The notes below the pieces were generated by a model. That model had not been told where the DNA came from. It did no database searches and saw nothing but the letters and a program-made list of their open reading frames with translations. Positions 17,290 through 25,964 of a DNA stretch of 64,000 nucleotides are shown here, in pieces. Position 1 is the first letter of the stretch. Each line of letters opens with the position of its first letter. The DNA lies in assembly GCF_036885605.1 (NCBI RefSeq), contig NZ_CP142523.1, positions 3,348,001-3,412,000 on the forward strand, given 5' to 3'. The stretch is from Janthinobacterium sp. TB1-E2 (GTDB taxonomy: Bacteria; Pseudomonadota; Gammaproteobacteria; Burkholderiales; Burkholderiaceae_D). A program made the position numbers and the translations under genes.

Positions 17290-18635
17290 AGCATGTGCTG
17301 CTGGCAACGCTGCTGTGGCCGGTGCTGGCCCACGCCGAGATCGAACAGCGGCAAGTAGTCAGCGCCATCAAGGCGACGCCCGACGGCGATGTGCTGACCC
17401 TGGCCAGCGACAGCGGCTGTGGCGGCAGGCAGGTGCTGATGGATGCCGTGTCCGTGGGCCTGGACGCGCAGCAATACGCCGCCATGAAGCAGCAATTGGC
17501 CAAGCTGATACGTGACAAAACGCCCTTGTTGATGCGTATCAAATTCTGCCCTGCGCCGGGTAATGTGGGTGCGCTCGCCATGCCGGATGTTGGCAAGCTG
17601 GGCGGCTGCGAGCCGCAAGCCTGTGCCGATGGCAAGGCGCGCTTGTACCTGAATCACAATCTGACGCGCGGCGAAGTCAAGGAACATGCGCGCTATGCGC
17701 TGATCGTCCCGCTGCCGCCAGGCAAGACGCCCGGCACCTGGCAAGTCGAGGTGGTGCACGCGCGCGAAGGCGAGCCGAAGCGGCTGATTGGCCAGGTCAA
17801 CGATCCCGATTACCTGCGCGGCAAGCTGGTGGGCAACTACAGCATGTACTACCCGCATGGACAGCTGGAAATGCAGGTGGAGCAAGATGGCCGCGGCGTG
17901 CAGGAAGGTGTGCAGACCCTGTATCGTCCTGACGGCCAGATTTCCATGCGCAACACGTGGCGCAATGGCGTGCAGGAAGGCGAACAGCGGACCTACCACG
18001 ATACGGGTAAGCTGAACGAGGCCAGCCAGTACGTGAACGGCGCCCGCGCCGATGGCGTGGTGGGGTCTTTTGATAAAGACGGCAAGCTGCGCACGCGCAT
18101 GACCCAGGTCAAGGGCCAGACGGAGGGCGAGCTGCTGCTGTTCTATCCGGATGGCACGGTGGAAAGCCGCAGCCGGTACGAGAACGGCATCCAGTCAGGA
18201 CCGAGCACCGGCTACTTCCCGGATGGCAAGGTGCAGCGTACAACGCAGTACGTGGACGACAAGCCCGTGGGCGACAGCGTCGAATATTATCCGGATGGCA
18301 AAGTGGCCAGCAAGCGCACGCACAGCGGCCACTTCGTCTTGCGCAGCGAGCAGCGTTTCAGCCGGGCTGGCGTATTGATGGTGGACAAGCAGTGGAATGC
18401 AGGCGGGCGCGAGGAGGGCGCGTTGCGTTCCTGGTTTGCCGATGGCAAGCCGCGGCAGCTGATCGAGTATATCGATGGCGAGCGCCAGGGCTGGACGCGG
18501 CACTGGCGTGCTGACGGTAGTGTGGAAAGCGAGTGCCGTTATGTGGCGGATGAGGCGCAGGGGGAGTGCACGGGGGCGTCCGCGAAGATGTCGTACACGG
18601 AGGATGGAATTGAGTTTGAGATGCCGGAGCAGTGA
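17274..18635 (+). CDS. Exported MORN-repeat protein, second paralog
   Basis: 453 residues, same architecture as the preceding protein: signal peptide (VKHVLLATLLWPVLAHA), mature start EIEQRQVVSAIKA, Cys domain (ASDSGCGGRQVLMDAVSVGL, EPQACADGKARLYL), then MORN repeats (YYPHGQLEMQ, YRPDGQISMR, FYPDGTVESR, YFPDGKVQRT, YYPDGKVASK, WFADGKPRQL). A tandem duplicate of the upstream gene. ATG 17274 lies inside the upstream gene (16-base overlap) behind AAGGAGC, so the pair is translationally coupled; longer in-frame starts would lie deep inside the first paralog. The C-terminus (EDGIEFEMPEQ) is acidic and differs from the first copy. Last gene of the operon. Confidence 0.8.
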   Translation: MARLVKHVLLATLLWPVLAHAEIEQRQVVSAIKATPDGDVLTLASDSGCGGRQVLMDAVSVGLDAQQYAAMKQQLAKLIRDKTPLLMRIKFCPAPGNVGALAMPDVGKLGGCEPQACADGKARLYLNHNLTRGEVKEHARYALIVPLPPGKTPGTWQVEVVHAREGEPKRLIGQVNDPDYLRGKLVGNYSMYYPHGQLEMQVEQDGRGVQEGVQTLYRPDGQISMRNTWRNGVQEGEQRTYHDTGKLNEASQYVNGARADGVVGSFDKDGKLRTRMTQVKGQTEGELLLFYPDGTVESRSRYENGIQSGPSTGYFPDGKVQRTTQYVDDKPVGDSVEYYPDGKVASKRTHSGHFVLRSEQRFSRAGVLMVDKQWNAGGREEGALRSWFADGKPRQLIEYIDGERQGWTRHWRADGSVESECRYVADEAQGECTGASAKMSYTEDGIEFEMPEQ

Positions 18636-18664
18636 AGCATGTCAATTAACCCAAGACAAGGACT

Positions 18665-18691
18665 GGGGTCAGACCCGTCGGGTCTGACCCC
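18665..18691. repeat. REP-like palindromic repeat, copy 2
   Basis: GGGGTCAGACCCG and CGGGTCTGACCCC around one central base (T here, A in copy 1 at 8181). The right flank GGCTCTTTGCCTG resembles that of copy 1 with one extra base. It lies between two gene ends (MORN operon and nadB), a usual place for REP elements and possibly a shared 3' structure. Confidence 0.8.
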
Positions 18692-18756
18692 GGCTCTTTG
18701 CCTGAGGGTTCGGTGATGCTATCGGCTTACAAATAGTCTAGGACTGAGGCGTAACA

Positions 18757-20370
18757 TTAGCGGTGCGGCGGCGTCAGCACGCTGGCGATCGCCTTCGGCA
18801 AGGTCTCAGGATAATCGCGGCTGAAGTGCAGGCCGCGGCTTTCTCGGCGGGACAGGGCGCTGTTGACGATCATTGAGGCCACGTCGACGAGGTTGCGCAG
18901 TTCCAGCAAATCGTGCGTGATGCGGAAGTTGCGGTAGTACTCGTCGATTTCCTCTTTCAGCAGGGCGATGCGGTGCTGGGCCCGTTCCAGGCGCTTGGTC
19001 GTGCGCACGATGCCCACGTAATTCCACATGAAGCGGCGCAGCTCGTCCCAGTTGTGGGAAATCACCACTTCCTCGTCCGCATCCGTGACCCGGCTTTCAT
19101 CCCAGTCGGGCAGATACGGCGTGCCCAGCTTTTCCTTGCTTTCGATGTCTTGTGCGCAAGCGCGGCCGATGACGATGCATTCCAGCAAAGAGTTCGACGC
19201 CAGGCGGTTTGCGCCATGCAGGCCCGTGCATGCCGTCTCGCCGACCGCGTACAGGCCCGGCAAGTCGGCGCGCCCTGCCAGGTCCGTCACGACGCCGCCG
19301 CATGTGTAGTGGGCGGCCGGTACGATGGGGATAGGCTGCTTGGTGATGTCGATGCCCAGTTCCAGACAGCGCGCGTAGATGGTCGGGAAGTGTTCAATGA
19401 GGAATTCGGCCGGCTTGTGGCTGATGTCCAGGTGCACGTAATCGAGGCCGCGTTTCTTGATCTCGAAGTCGATGGCGCGCGCCACCACGTCGCGCGGCGC
19501 CAGTTCGGCCCGCTCGTCGTGGGCCAGCATGAAGCGCGTGCCAGCGGCCGCACCCGCTTCAGGCGGCAGTTTCAGCAAGCCGCCTTCGCCACGGATGGCT
19601 TCGGTGATCAGGAACGATTTGGCATACGGGTGGTACAAGCAAGTCGGGTGGAACTGGATGAATTCCATGTTCGACACGCGGCAGCCGGCGCGCCAGGCCA
19701 TGGCGATGCCGTCGCCGCTGGCCGTGTCAGGATTCGTTGTATATAAGTAGACTTTGCCGGCGCCGCCCGTGGCCAGCACGGTGTGCTCGGCGGCAAACGT
19801 CAGTACTTTACCGGTTTGCTCATCCTGTACGTACAGGCCGTGGCAATGCGGTTGCGCGTTGCGCTGGGTCGGCTTCATGCCCAGCTTGTCGGAGGTGATC
19901 AGGTCGATCGCGCAATGGTGTTCGAACAGGCTGATGTTCGGGTGGGCGCGGACTTTTTCTTCCAGGGTCACTTGCACGGCGTGGCCGGTGGCGTCGGCCG
20001 CGTGGATGATGCGGCGTTGGCTGTGTCCGCCTTCGCGGGTCAGGTGGAAACCCAGTTCGGCCGTGGCGTCGCGCGTAAACGGCACGCCTTGCTCGATCAG
20101 CCATTCGATGGCTTCACGGCCGTGCTCGACGATGTAGCGCGTGGCGCTCTCGTCGCACAGGCCGCCGCCGGCGATCAGGGTGTCTTCGATGTGCTGCTCG
20201 TGGCTGTCGCCCGAGTCCAGCACGGCCGCGATCCCGCCTTGCGCCCAGTTGCTGGCGCCATCGAGCAGCGCGCGTTTGGAAATGATCGCGACGGTGCGCG
20301 TCTCAGCTAAATGCAGTGCAACCGATAAACCCGCCAGGCCACTGCCGACAATCGCTACATCAAATTTCAT
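18757..20370 (-). CDS. nadB: L-aspartate oxidase
   Basis: First step of de novo NAD synthesis: FAD-dependent oxidation of L-aspartate to iminoaspartate, used by NadA. 537 residues, the family's usual length. The N-terminal FAD site [18 protein letters not shown] is complete; [13 protein letters not shown] and the substrate-site stretch [13 protein letters not shown] are typical. The second FAD contact [20 protein letters not shown] and [12 protein letters not shown] follow, then the helical C-terminal domain. Cytoplasmic. Monocistronic as far as seen, divergent from epsB; nadA and nadC are not in the window. Confidence 0.96.
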   Translation of the reverse strand: MKFDVAIVGSGLAGLSVALHLAETRTVAIISKRALLDGASNWAQGGIAAVLDSGDSHEQHIEDTLIAGGGLCDESATRYIVEHGREAIEWLIEQGVPFTRDATAELGFHLTREGGHSQRRIIHAADATGHAVQVTLEEKVRAHPNISLFEHHCAIDLITSDKLGMKPTQRNAQPHCHGLYVQDEQTGKVLTFAAEHTVLATGGAGKVYLYTTNPDTASGDGIAMAWRAGCRVSNMEFIQFHPTCLYHPYAKSFLITEAIRGEGGLLKLPPEAGAAAGTRFMLAHDERAELAPRDVVARAIDFEIKKRGLDYVHLDISHKPAEFLIEHFPTIYARCLELGIDITKQPIPIVPAAHYTCGGVVTDLAGRADLPGLYAVGETACTGLHGANRLASNSLLECIVIGRACAQDIESKEKLGTPYLPDWDESRVTDADEEVVISHNWDELRRFMWNYVGIVRTTKRLERAQHRIALLKEEIDEYYRNFRITHDLLELRNLVDVASMIVNSALSRRESRGLHFSRDYPETLPKAIASVLTPPHR

Positions 20371-20398
20371 GACATTTATCTTTTTTTAGGGGAAGCAT

Positions 20399-20427
20399 AC
20401 TATATGCCATTTCCCCTCATTCGGTAA
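20399..20427 (-). promoter_or_regulatory. Possible nadB promoter
   Basis: On the reverse strand TATAGT (20404-20399) is preceded by TTACCG (20427-20422) with a 17-base spacer. The -10 is good and the -35 weak. Transcription would start about 20 bases before the ATG. Confidence 0.4.
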
Positions 20428-20575
20428 TGTATTGAGATAAATTCTGCCAGCGAAAGATAGCCGGGGCTGTAGCTTGTGGCGCATCAATGTCTTCTTGGAA
20501 CAGTTCGCCATGATGGCAAGACCAGCAGCGGGCCGCCTTGCGCGCGGCCTGATGCTTTTTGCCGCAGGGGGAACC

Positions 20576-21964
20576 ATGATCCGCATCTTCAGCCATTATG
20601 TGTCGAAAACAGCGTTTATCTTGCTGTTGCTGGAAATCCTGATCCTGCTGCTGTCGGCCAGCCTGACGTCCTTGCTGTGGCTGGCGGATGGCAGCCACCT
20701 GGTGCGGGCGAGCGAGGTCTACCTGTCGTCCTCGATCTTTGCGCTGGTCATTGTCTTGAGCATGAGCGCGCTGGGCATGTACCAGCACCGCTCGCGCGAA
20801 GACATCCGCAACACGTTATTACGCATCCTGCCGTCGTTCGCGCTGGGGTTTGCCGTGCTCAGCGTGTTGATACGCTTCATTCCAGCCCTGCATTTCGGAC
20901 GCGGCAGCGTGCTGATCTTCGGCCTGGGTGCCATCGGCGTGCTGCTGGCGCGCCTGCTGGTATTCAAATCCTCGCAATCGGCGCTGATGAAAGGCCGGCT
21001 GATCCTGGTGGGTGGCGGGGTACTGGCGCGCGAATGCATGGACTTGGCGGCCAGCAAGATCGGTTTCCACCAGTTTACGGTGGTCGGCTGCATCGATGTG
21101 GCGGGCGAGCAATGCTGCGTGCCGGCCTCGGCCTTGCTGCCGACCGGACCGTCCCTGCTGGCCACGGCCCAGCGCCATGCCGCGCATGAAATCGTCGTGT
21201 CCGTCAGCGACCGGCGCAATGGCGCGTTTCCTGCCAAGCAACTATTGGAATGCGCGCTGGGCGGCGTCAAGGTGATCGACGCGGCCACGTTTTTCGAGCG
21301 CGAAGCGTGCCAGATTCGCATCGATTCATTGCAACCGAGCTATCTGATCTATGGCGGCGGCTTCGACCAGAGCTTTTTCCGCGCCACGTCGAAGCGTTTG
21401 TTCGACCTGGCGGCCAGCGGGGTCATCTGCCTGGCCTCGCTGCCCGTGATGCTGGTAACAGCCCTGTGCATCCGCCTGGAAGACGGCGGCCCCGTGTTCT
21501 ATCAGCAAGAACGGGTGGGGCGCGACGGCCAGCCATTCAAGGTGCTGAAATTTCGCAGCATGCGCTGCGACGCCGAGCGCGACGGCACGCCCATCTGGGC
21601 CTTGGCCAACGATGCGCGCATCACGCGCGTGGGCAATCTGATCCGCAAGCTGCGTATCGACGAGCTGCCGCAGATGCTCAATGTGTTTCGCGGCGAGATG
21701 AGTTTTGTGGGACCACGCCCCGAACGCGCGTATTTTGTCGAGCAACTGAAGGAGCAGGTGCCGTACTACAACATTCGTCACAGCATCAAGCCGGGCATCA
21801 CGGGCCTGGCGCAGGTGCGCTACCAGTATGGCGCCTCCGTCGACGATGCCGTCAAGAAGCTGCAATACGATTTATATTATGTGAAAAACAATAGCCTGTT
21901 CCTCGACCTGCTGATCCTGCTCGACACGGTGCAGGTGGTGCTGTTTGGCAAGGGCAGCCGATGA
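20576..21964 (+). CDS. epsB: EpsB-type undecaprenyl-phosphate sugar transferase, PEP-CTERM system
   Basis: 462 residues. Initiates EPS repeat-unit synthesis by moving a sugar-1-phosphate to undecaprenyl phosphate at the inner membrane. Four to five N-terminal membrane segments (FILLLLEILILLLSASLTSL and following), a central nucleotide-binding-like domain (GRLILVGGGVLARECMDLAA), another membrane entry helix (LFDLAASGVICLASLPVMLV), and the catalytic bacterial sugar transferase domain with KVLKFRSMR, RKLRIDELPQMLNVFRGEM and FVGPRPERAYF. It matches the PEP-CTERM-associated EpsB subtype, supported by prsK and prsR directly downstream. It starts at ATG 20576 after GGGGGAACC; the frame to 20474 adds an Arg-rich tail with no ribosome site. 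The stop overlaps prsK. Confidence 0.92.
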   Translation: MIRIFSHYVSKTAFILLLLEILILLLSASLTSLLWLADGSHLVRASEVYLSSSIFALVIVLSMSALGMYQHRSREDIRNTLLRILPSFALGFAVLSVLIRFIPALHFGRGSVLIFGLGAIGVLLARLLVFKSSQSALMKGRLILVGGGVLARECMDLAASKIGFHQFTVVGCIDVAGEQCCVPASALLPTGPSLLATAQRHAAHEIVVSVSDRRNGAFPAKQLLECALGGVKVIDAATFFEREACQIRIDSLQPSYLIYGGGFDQSFFRATSKRLFDLAASGVICLASLPVMLVTALCIRLEDGGPVFYQQERVGRDGQPFKVLKFRSMRCDAERDGTPIWALANDARITRVGNLIRKLRIDELPQMLNVFRGEMSFVGPRPERAYFVEQLKEQVPYYNIRHSIKPGITGLAQVRYQYGASVDDAVKKLQYDLYYVKNNSLFLDLLILLDTVQVVLFGKGSR

Positions 21965-24012
21965 TGCGGGACCAGTCGGACTGGCTGGCGGCGCCCGACG
22001 CGGCGGCTCTCAGCCATGGCCTGGCGTCGCTGGCCTTCTTCGTGCTGGCGCTGCTATTGATCAGCAACTGGCGCGCGCGGCAGAACGTGCGCGCCTTGCT
22101 GGTGGCGTGCCTGGCGACGGGCGGCTGGGCGACGGGTACGGTGGTGCTGGTGCTGCTGGGGCAGCGCATCGCGCTGGCCGGCGACGCGCTGGAATTGTTG
22201 CGCACCCTGGCCTGGCTGGTGTTTTTGCTGCTGTTGATTGAACCGTCGCGTCCCCGTTTGCGCCTCGTGCTGGCCGGCATCGTCCTCACGGCGCTGGCAC
22301 CGTGGCTGCTCTCCATGGCCTCATCGTGGCTGGCGCTGCCTTTGCCGGCGCGCCTCATCGCCAGTGTTTGCCGTTTGCTGCTGGCCGTGCTGGGCATGTT
22401 GCTGGTGGAACAATGGTACCGCAACACGCCGCCCTTGAAACGCTGGGGCATCAAGTTCGCGTGCCTGGGCGTAGGCGGGCTGTTCGCCTACGATTTCTAT
22501 TTGTACAGCGACGCCTTGCTGTTTCGCGCGGTCAATGACGACATCTGGGCCGCGCGCGGCATCGTCGACGCCCTGTGCGCGCCGCTGCTGGCCGTCTCGG
22601 CCGCGCGCAATCCGGGCTGGGCGCTGGGCTTGTCCGTCTCGCGCCAGATGCTGTACCGCTCGGCCGCCTTGCTGGGCTCGGCCATCTATTTGCTGGCCAT
22701 GGCGGCCAGTGCCTATTATTTGCGCTATTTCGGCGGCACCTGGGGTTCCCTGATGCAGATGGCTTACCTGGGCGGCGCGGCCTTGCTGCTGGCGGGCGTG
22801 CTGTTTTCCGGCAGCCTGCGCGCCAAGCTCAAGGTGTATATCAATAAACATTTCTACAATGCCATCTTCGATTACCGCGAGGAATGGCTGAGATTTACGC
22901 GGGCCTTGTCCGAAGATGGTCCGGCCCTGGGCGAACGCACGATACAAGCGATGGCGCAACTGGTGGAAAGCCGCGCCGGCGCGCTGTGGATCTTGCGCGA
23001 ACAGGGGCAGTTTGCCCCGGCCGCCAGCTGGAACTGGCCGCCGAGCAGGTGGAGCGAGCCGGCATCTGGTCCCTTGTGCCAGTTTTTGGAGGCAAGGTTA
23101 TGGGTAATCGACGTGCCCGACTGCCAGCAAAACCCGCGCCAGTACGGCGGCTTGCAGTTGCCGCCGGCGCTGCTGGCGCTGCCCGGCGTGTGGCTGCTGG
23201 TGCCATTGATGCTGCATGGCCAGCTGTTCGCCTTTGTCGCGCTGGCGCGGCCCCGCACGCATATCAGCTTGAATTGGGAAATCCTCGACGTGCTGAAAAT
23301 TGCCGGCAGCCAAGCCGCCAGCTACCTGGCGCACCGCGAATCGCTCGACACCCTGACGGTGGCGCGCCAGTTCGACTCGTTCAACCGCATGTCCACTTTC
23401 ATCGTGCACGACCTCAAAAACCTCGTGTTCCAGCTGTCGCTGCTACTGAGTAATGCGGAAAAGCACCGCGCCAATCCCGCCTTCCAGGAAGACATGCTGG
23501 GCACCCTCGACCATTCCGTGCAGAAAATGAAGACCTTGCTGCAGAAACTGGCGCGCGGCGAAGCGCCGGAAGCGCCGGCGCCGCTGCTGCTCGACGGCTT
23601 GTTGCGCCAGGCCGTGGCCGCCAAGGCAAGCCTGGCCCCGGCGCCCCGGCTGGAAATCGTCGATGGCGAGTTGACGGTGCTGGCCAACCGCGCGCGCCTG
23701 GAGCGGGTGCTGGGCCACTTGATCCAGAACGCCATCGAGGCGACGGCCAGCGATGGCAAGGTGGCCGTGCGGCTGCGGCGCGAGCAGCACACGGCCGTCG
23801 TCGAGCTCGACGATACGGGGCAGGGCATGAGCGAGCAATTCATCCGCGAACGCCTGTTCAAACCGTTCGACACGACCAAGACGGCGGGCATGGGTATCGG
23901 CGTGTTCGAAAGCCGCGAATACCTGCGCGAAGTGGGCGGCAGCCTGGAGGTGCGCAGCGAGCCGCAGGTGGGCACGACGTTTCGCGTGGTCCTGCCGCTG
24001 CACGCGGCATAG
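21961..24012 (+). CDS. prsK: PEP-CTERM system sensor histidine kinase PrsK
   Basis: 683 residues. The N-terminal ~290 residues contain about nine to ten membrane helices, then a GAF-like domain (TIQAMAQLVESRAGALWILR and on). The kinase core starts at STFIVHDLKNLVFQLSLLL with the phospho-acceptor His at residue 483. N, G1 and G2 boxes follow as LIQNAIEATA, DDTGQGMS and TTKTAGMGIGVFESREYL. It should autophosphorylate and pass phosphate to PrsR, encoded 12 bases downstream. The ATG overlaps the epsB stop, so epsB-prsK-prsR is one operon. The many-helix input domain suggests sensing within the membrane; the signal is unknown. Confidence 0.95.
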   Translation: MMRDQSDWLAAPDAAALSHGLASLAFFVLALLLISNWRARQNVRALLVACLATGGWATGTVVLVLLGQRIALAGDALELLRTLAWLVFLLLLIEPSRPRLRLVLAGIVLTALAPWLLSMASSWLALPLPARLIASVCRLLLAVLGMLLVEQWYRNTPPLKRWGIKFACLGVGGLFAYDFYLYSDALLFRAVNDDIWAARGIVDALCAPLLAVSAARNPGWALGLSVSRQMLYRSAALLGSAIYLLAMAASAYYLRYFGGTWGSLMQMAYLGGAALLLAGVLFSGSLRAKLKVYINKHFYNAIFDYREEWLRFTRALSEDGPALGERTIQAMAQLVESRAGALWILREQGQFAPAASWNWPPSRWSEPASGPLCQFLEARLWVIDVPDCQQNPRQYGGLQLPPALLALPGVWLLVPLMLHGQLFAFVALARPRTHISLNWEILDVLKIAGSQAASYLAHRESLDTLTVARQFDSFNRMSTFIVHDLKNLVFQLSLLLSNAEKHRANPAFQEDMLGTLDHSVQKMKTLLQKLARGEAPEAPAPLLLDGLLRQAVAAKASLAPAPRLEIVDGELTVLANRARLERVLGHLIQNAIEATASDGKVAVRLRREQHTAVVELDDTGQGMSEQFIRERLFKPFDTTKTAGMGIGVFESREYLREVGGSLEVRSEPQVGTTFRVVLPLHAA

Positions 24013-24024
24013 CAAAGGAGTGCC

Positions 24025-25395
24025 ATGGGCAAGCAAAAACTGCTGGTCATTGAAGACGATCCCGGCCTGCAAAAGCAGTTGCACTGGAGTTTTGACGGCT
24101 ATGAAGTCTTGCTGGCGGGCGAGCGCGAGGCGGCGCTGGCGCTCGTGCGGCGACACCAGCCGGCCGTCGTGACGATGGACCTGGGCTTGCCGCCCGACCC
24201 GGACGGCGCCACGGAAGGCCTGGCCACCCTGCGGCAAATCCTCGCGCTGGCGCCGGACACGAAAGTCATCATCCTCTCCGGCAACCAGGAGCGCGCGCAT
24301 GCCTTGAAAGCCATCGCGCTGGGCGCCTACGATTTTCACCAGAAACCGTTCGAGGCCGACATGCTGGGCCTGGTCATCGCCCGCGCGTTCTATCTGCACG
24401 CGATGCAGCAGGAAAACCGCCGCATGCTGCAGACGCAGGCGGACTCGCCGCTGGCCGGCATCGTCAGCCGCGATCCGGGCATGTTGAAGCTGTGCCGCAG
24501 CGTGGAAAAAGTGGCGCCCTCGTCGGCCAGCGTGATGCTGCTGGGCGACTCCGGCAGCGGCAAGGAACTGATTGCGCGGGGCTTGCACGCGCTGTCGAGC
24601 CGCCATGCGCAACGCTTTGTTGCCATCAATTGCGCGGCCATCCCCGAAAACCTGCTCGAGAGCGAGCTGTTCGGCTATGAGCGGGGGGCGTTTACGGGCG
24701 CGGCCCGGCAAACCCTGGGCAAGATCGAACTGGCCCACGGCGGCACTTTCTTTCTCGATGAAATCGGCGACATGCCGATGGGGCTGCAGGCGAAACTGCT
24801 GCGTTTCCTGCAGGAGCGGGTCATCGAGCGCGTCGGCGGGCGCGCCGAGATCGCCGTCGATGTGCGCATCGTCTGCGCCACGCACCAGGACCTGAAAGTG
24901 CTGGCGGAGCAGGGACGTTTCCGCGAAGACCTGTTTTACCGCCTCAGCGAAATCGTGCTGCGCATTCCGCCGCTGCGCGAGCGGGCCGGCGACGCGGCCT
25001 TGCTGGCCCACCATTTCAAGAACAAGTTCTGCGCCAGCGAAGGCCGCAGCAACCTGCATTTCAGCACCGGCGCGCTGCAGCTGATCGAAAGCTACGGCTG
25101 GCCCGGCAATGTGCGCGAAGTGGAAAACTGCATCAAGCGGGCCGTCATCATGAGCGACGGGCCGCAGATCGCCGCCGACGACCTGGGCTTGCCCGCCAGC
25201 GCCCAGGCTGCGCCCCAGGATGAACCGCTGAATCTGCGCCAGGCCCGCGACGGGGCCGAATACAAGGTGATGGTGCGCGCGCTGGCGCGGGCCGACGGCA
25301 ATATTGCCAAGGCGGCCGAACTGCTGGGCGTGAGTCGGCCCACCCTGTACGACCTGATGGGTCATCACGGCATCAAGTCGCAGGTGAATAGCTGA
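24025..25395 (+). CDS. prsR: PEP-CTERM-box response regulator PrsR (sigma-54 activator)
   Basis: 456 residues, NtrC type. Receiver domain: Asp11/Asp12, phospho-acceptor Asp52 in VVTMDLGLP, Lys107 in FHQKPF. AAA+ domain: Walker A GDSGSGKE at 174-181, the sigma-54 contact loop GAFTGA at 221-226, and DEIGDMP of Walker B. C-terminal Fis-like helix-turn-helix: GNIAKAAELLGVSRPTLYDL. It activates RpoN-dependent promoters of PEP-CTERM/EPS genes (family knowledge). AAGGAG lies before the ATG. Targets may include the exosortase-A locus at 51-64 kb, but I found no convincing -24/-12 site there by eye. Confidence 0.95.
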   Translation: MGKQKLLVIEDDPGLQKQLHWSFDGYEVLLAGEREAALALVRRHQPAVVTMDLGLPPDPDGATEGLATLRQILALAPDTKVIILSGNQERAHALKAIALGAYDFHQKPFEADMLGLVIARAFYLHAMQQENRRMLQTQADSPLAGIVSRDPGMLKLCRSVEKVAPSSASVMLLGDSGSGKELIARGLHALSSRHAQRFVAINCAAIPENLLESELFGYERGAFTGAARQTLGKIELAHGGTFFLDEIGDMPMGLQAKLLRFLQERVIERVGGRAEIAVDVRIVCATHQDLKVLAEQGRFREDLFYRLSEIVLRIPPLRERAGDAALLAHHFKNKFCASEGRSNLHFSTGALQLIESYGWPGNVREVENCIKRAVIMSDGPQIAADDLGLPASAQAAPQDEPLNLRQARDGAEYKVMVRALARADGNIAKAAELLGVSRPTLYDLMGHHGIKSQVNS

Positions 25396-25485
25396 GTGTA
25401 TTAAAAATCAAGATTGTGTAAGGCGTCGCACATACGATGGCGCCGCCATGGCGCATCCTTGCCTCATCTACAACAAGGAGGCGCC

Positions 25486-25929
25486 ATGAACGCGATCAAT
25501 CTATTGATGCAGGACCATAAGGCCGTGAAGGCCCTGTTTGCCCAATATGAAGGCTTGAGCGACCGCTCATTTGCCACCAAGAAAAAGCTGGCCGACCAGA
25601 TCTGCCAGGAACTCACCGTGCACACGCAGCTGGAAGAAGAAATCTTCTACCCGGCCGTGCGCCGCCCCATCCACGACGGCGACCTGATGGATGAAGCCCT
25701 CGTCGAGCACGCGAGCGCCAAGGAGCTCATCGCGCAAATCGCCGCCATGGACCCGGCCGACGACCTGTACGACGCCAAGGTCAAGGTGCTGTCCGAGCAA
25801 ATCGAGCACCACGTCAAGGAAGAGGAGGGCGACATGTTTCCCAAGGTGCGCGAGACGGCCGTCGACCTCGACGCGCTGGGCCAGGAAATGGCCGCGCGCA
25901 AGGAACAGCTGACGGGCGTGGCCGTCTGA
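25486..25929 (+). CDS. Hemerythrin-domain protein
   Basis: 147 residues, a four-helix cytoplasmic bundle. Likely di-iron ligands are in order: His11 (QDHKAVK), His46 and Glu50 (HTQLEEEIFYP), His75 (VEHASAKE), His108 or 109 (EQIEHHVKEEE), and Asp116 or a nearby Glu (EEEGDMFPK). Stand-alone bacterial hemerythrins sense or store O2 or NO or protect against oxidative damage; which applies here is not shown. It starts at ATG 25486 behind AAGGAGG at 25476-25482. It is followed after 35 bases by a membrane protein with its own ribosome site and then a 24-residue membrane peptide, ending at a terminator. Confidence 0.9.
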   Translation: MNAINLLMQDHKAVKALFAQYEGLSDRSFATKKKLADQICQELTVHTQLEEEIFYPAVRRPIHDGDLMDEALVEHASAKELIAQIAAMDPADDLYDAKVKVLSEQIEHHVKEEEGDMFPKVRETAVDLDALGQEMAARKEQLTGVAV

Positions 25930-25964
25930 ACGGCTTAAAAAATCAACAACCAAGGGAGTATTCC

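Noticed and set aside
18665-18691. Palindrome as a rho-independent terminator
   Set aside because: No T run follows on either strand; a REP-like element fits better.
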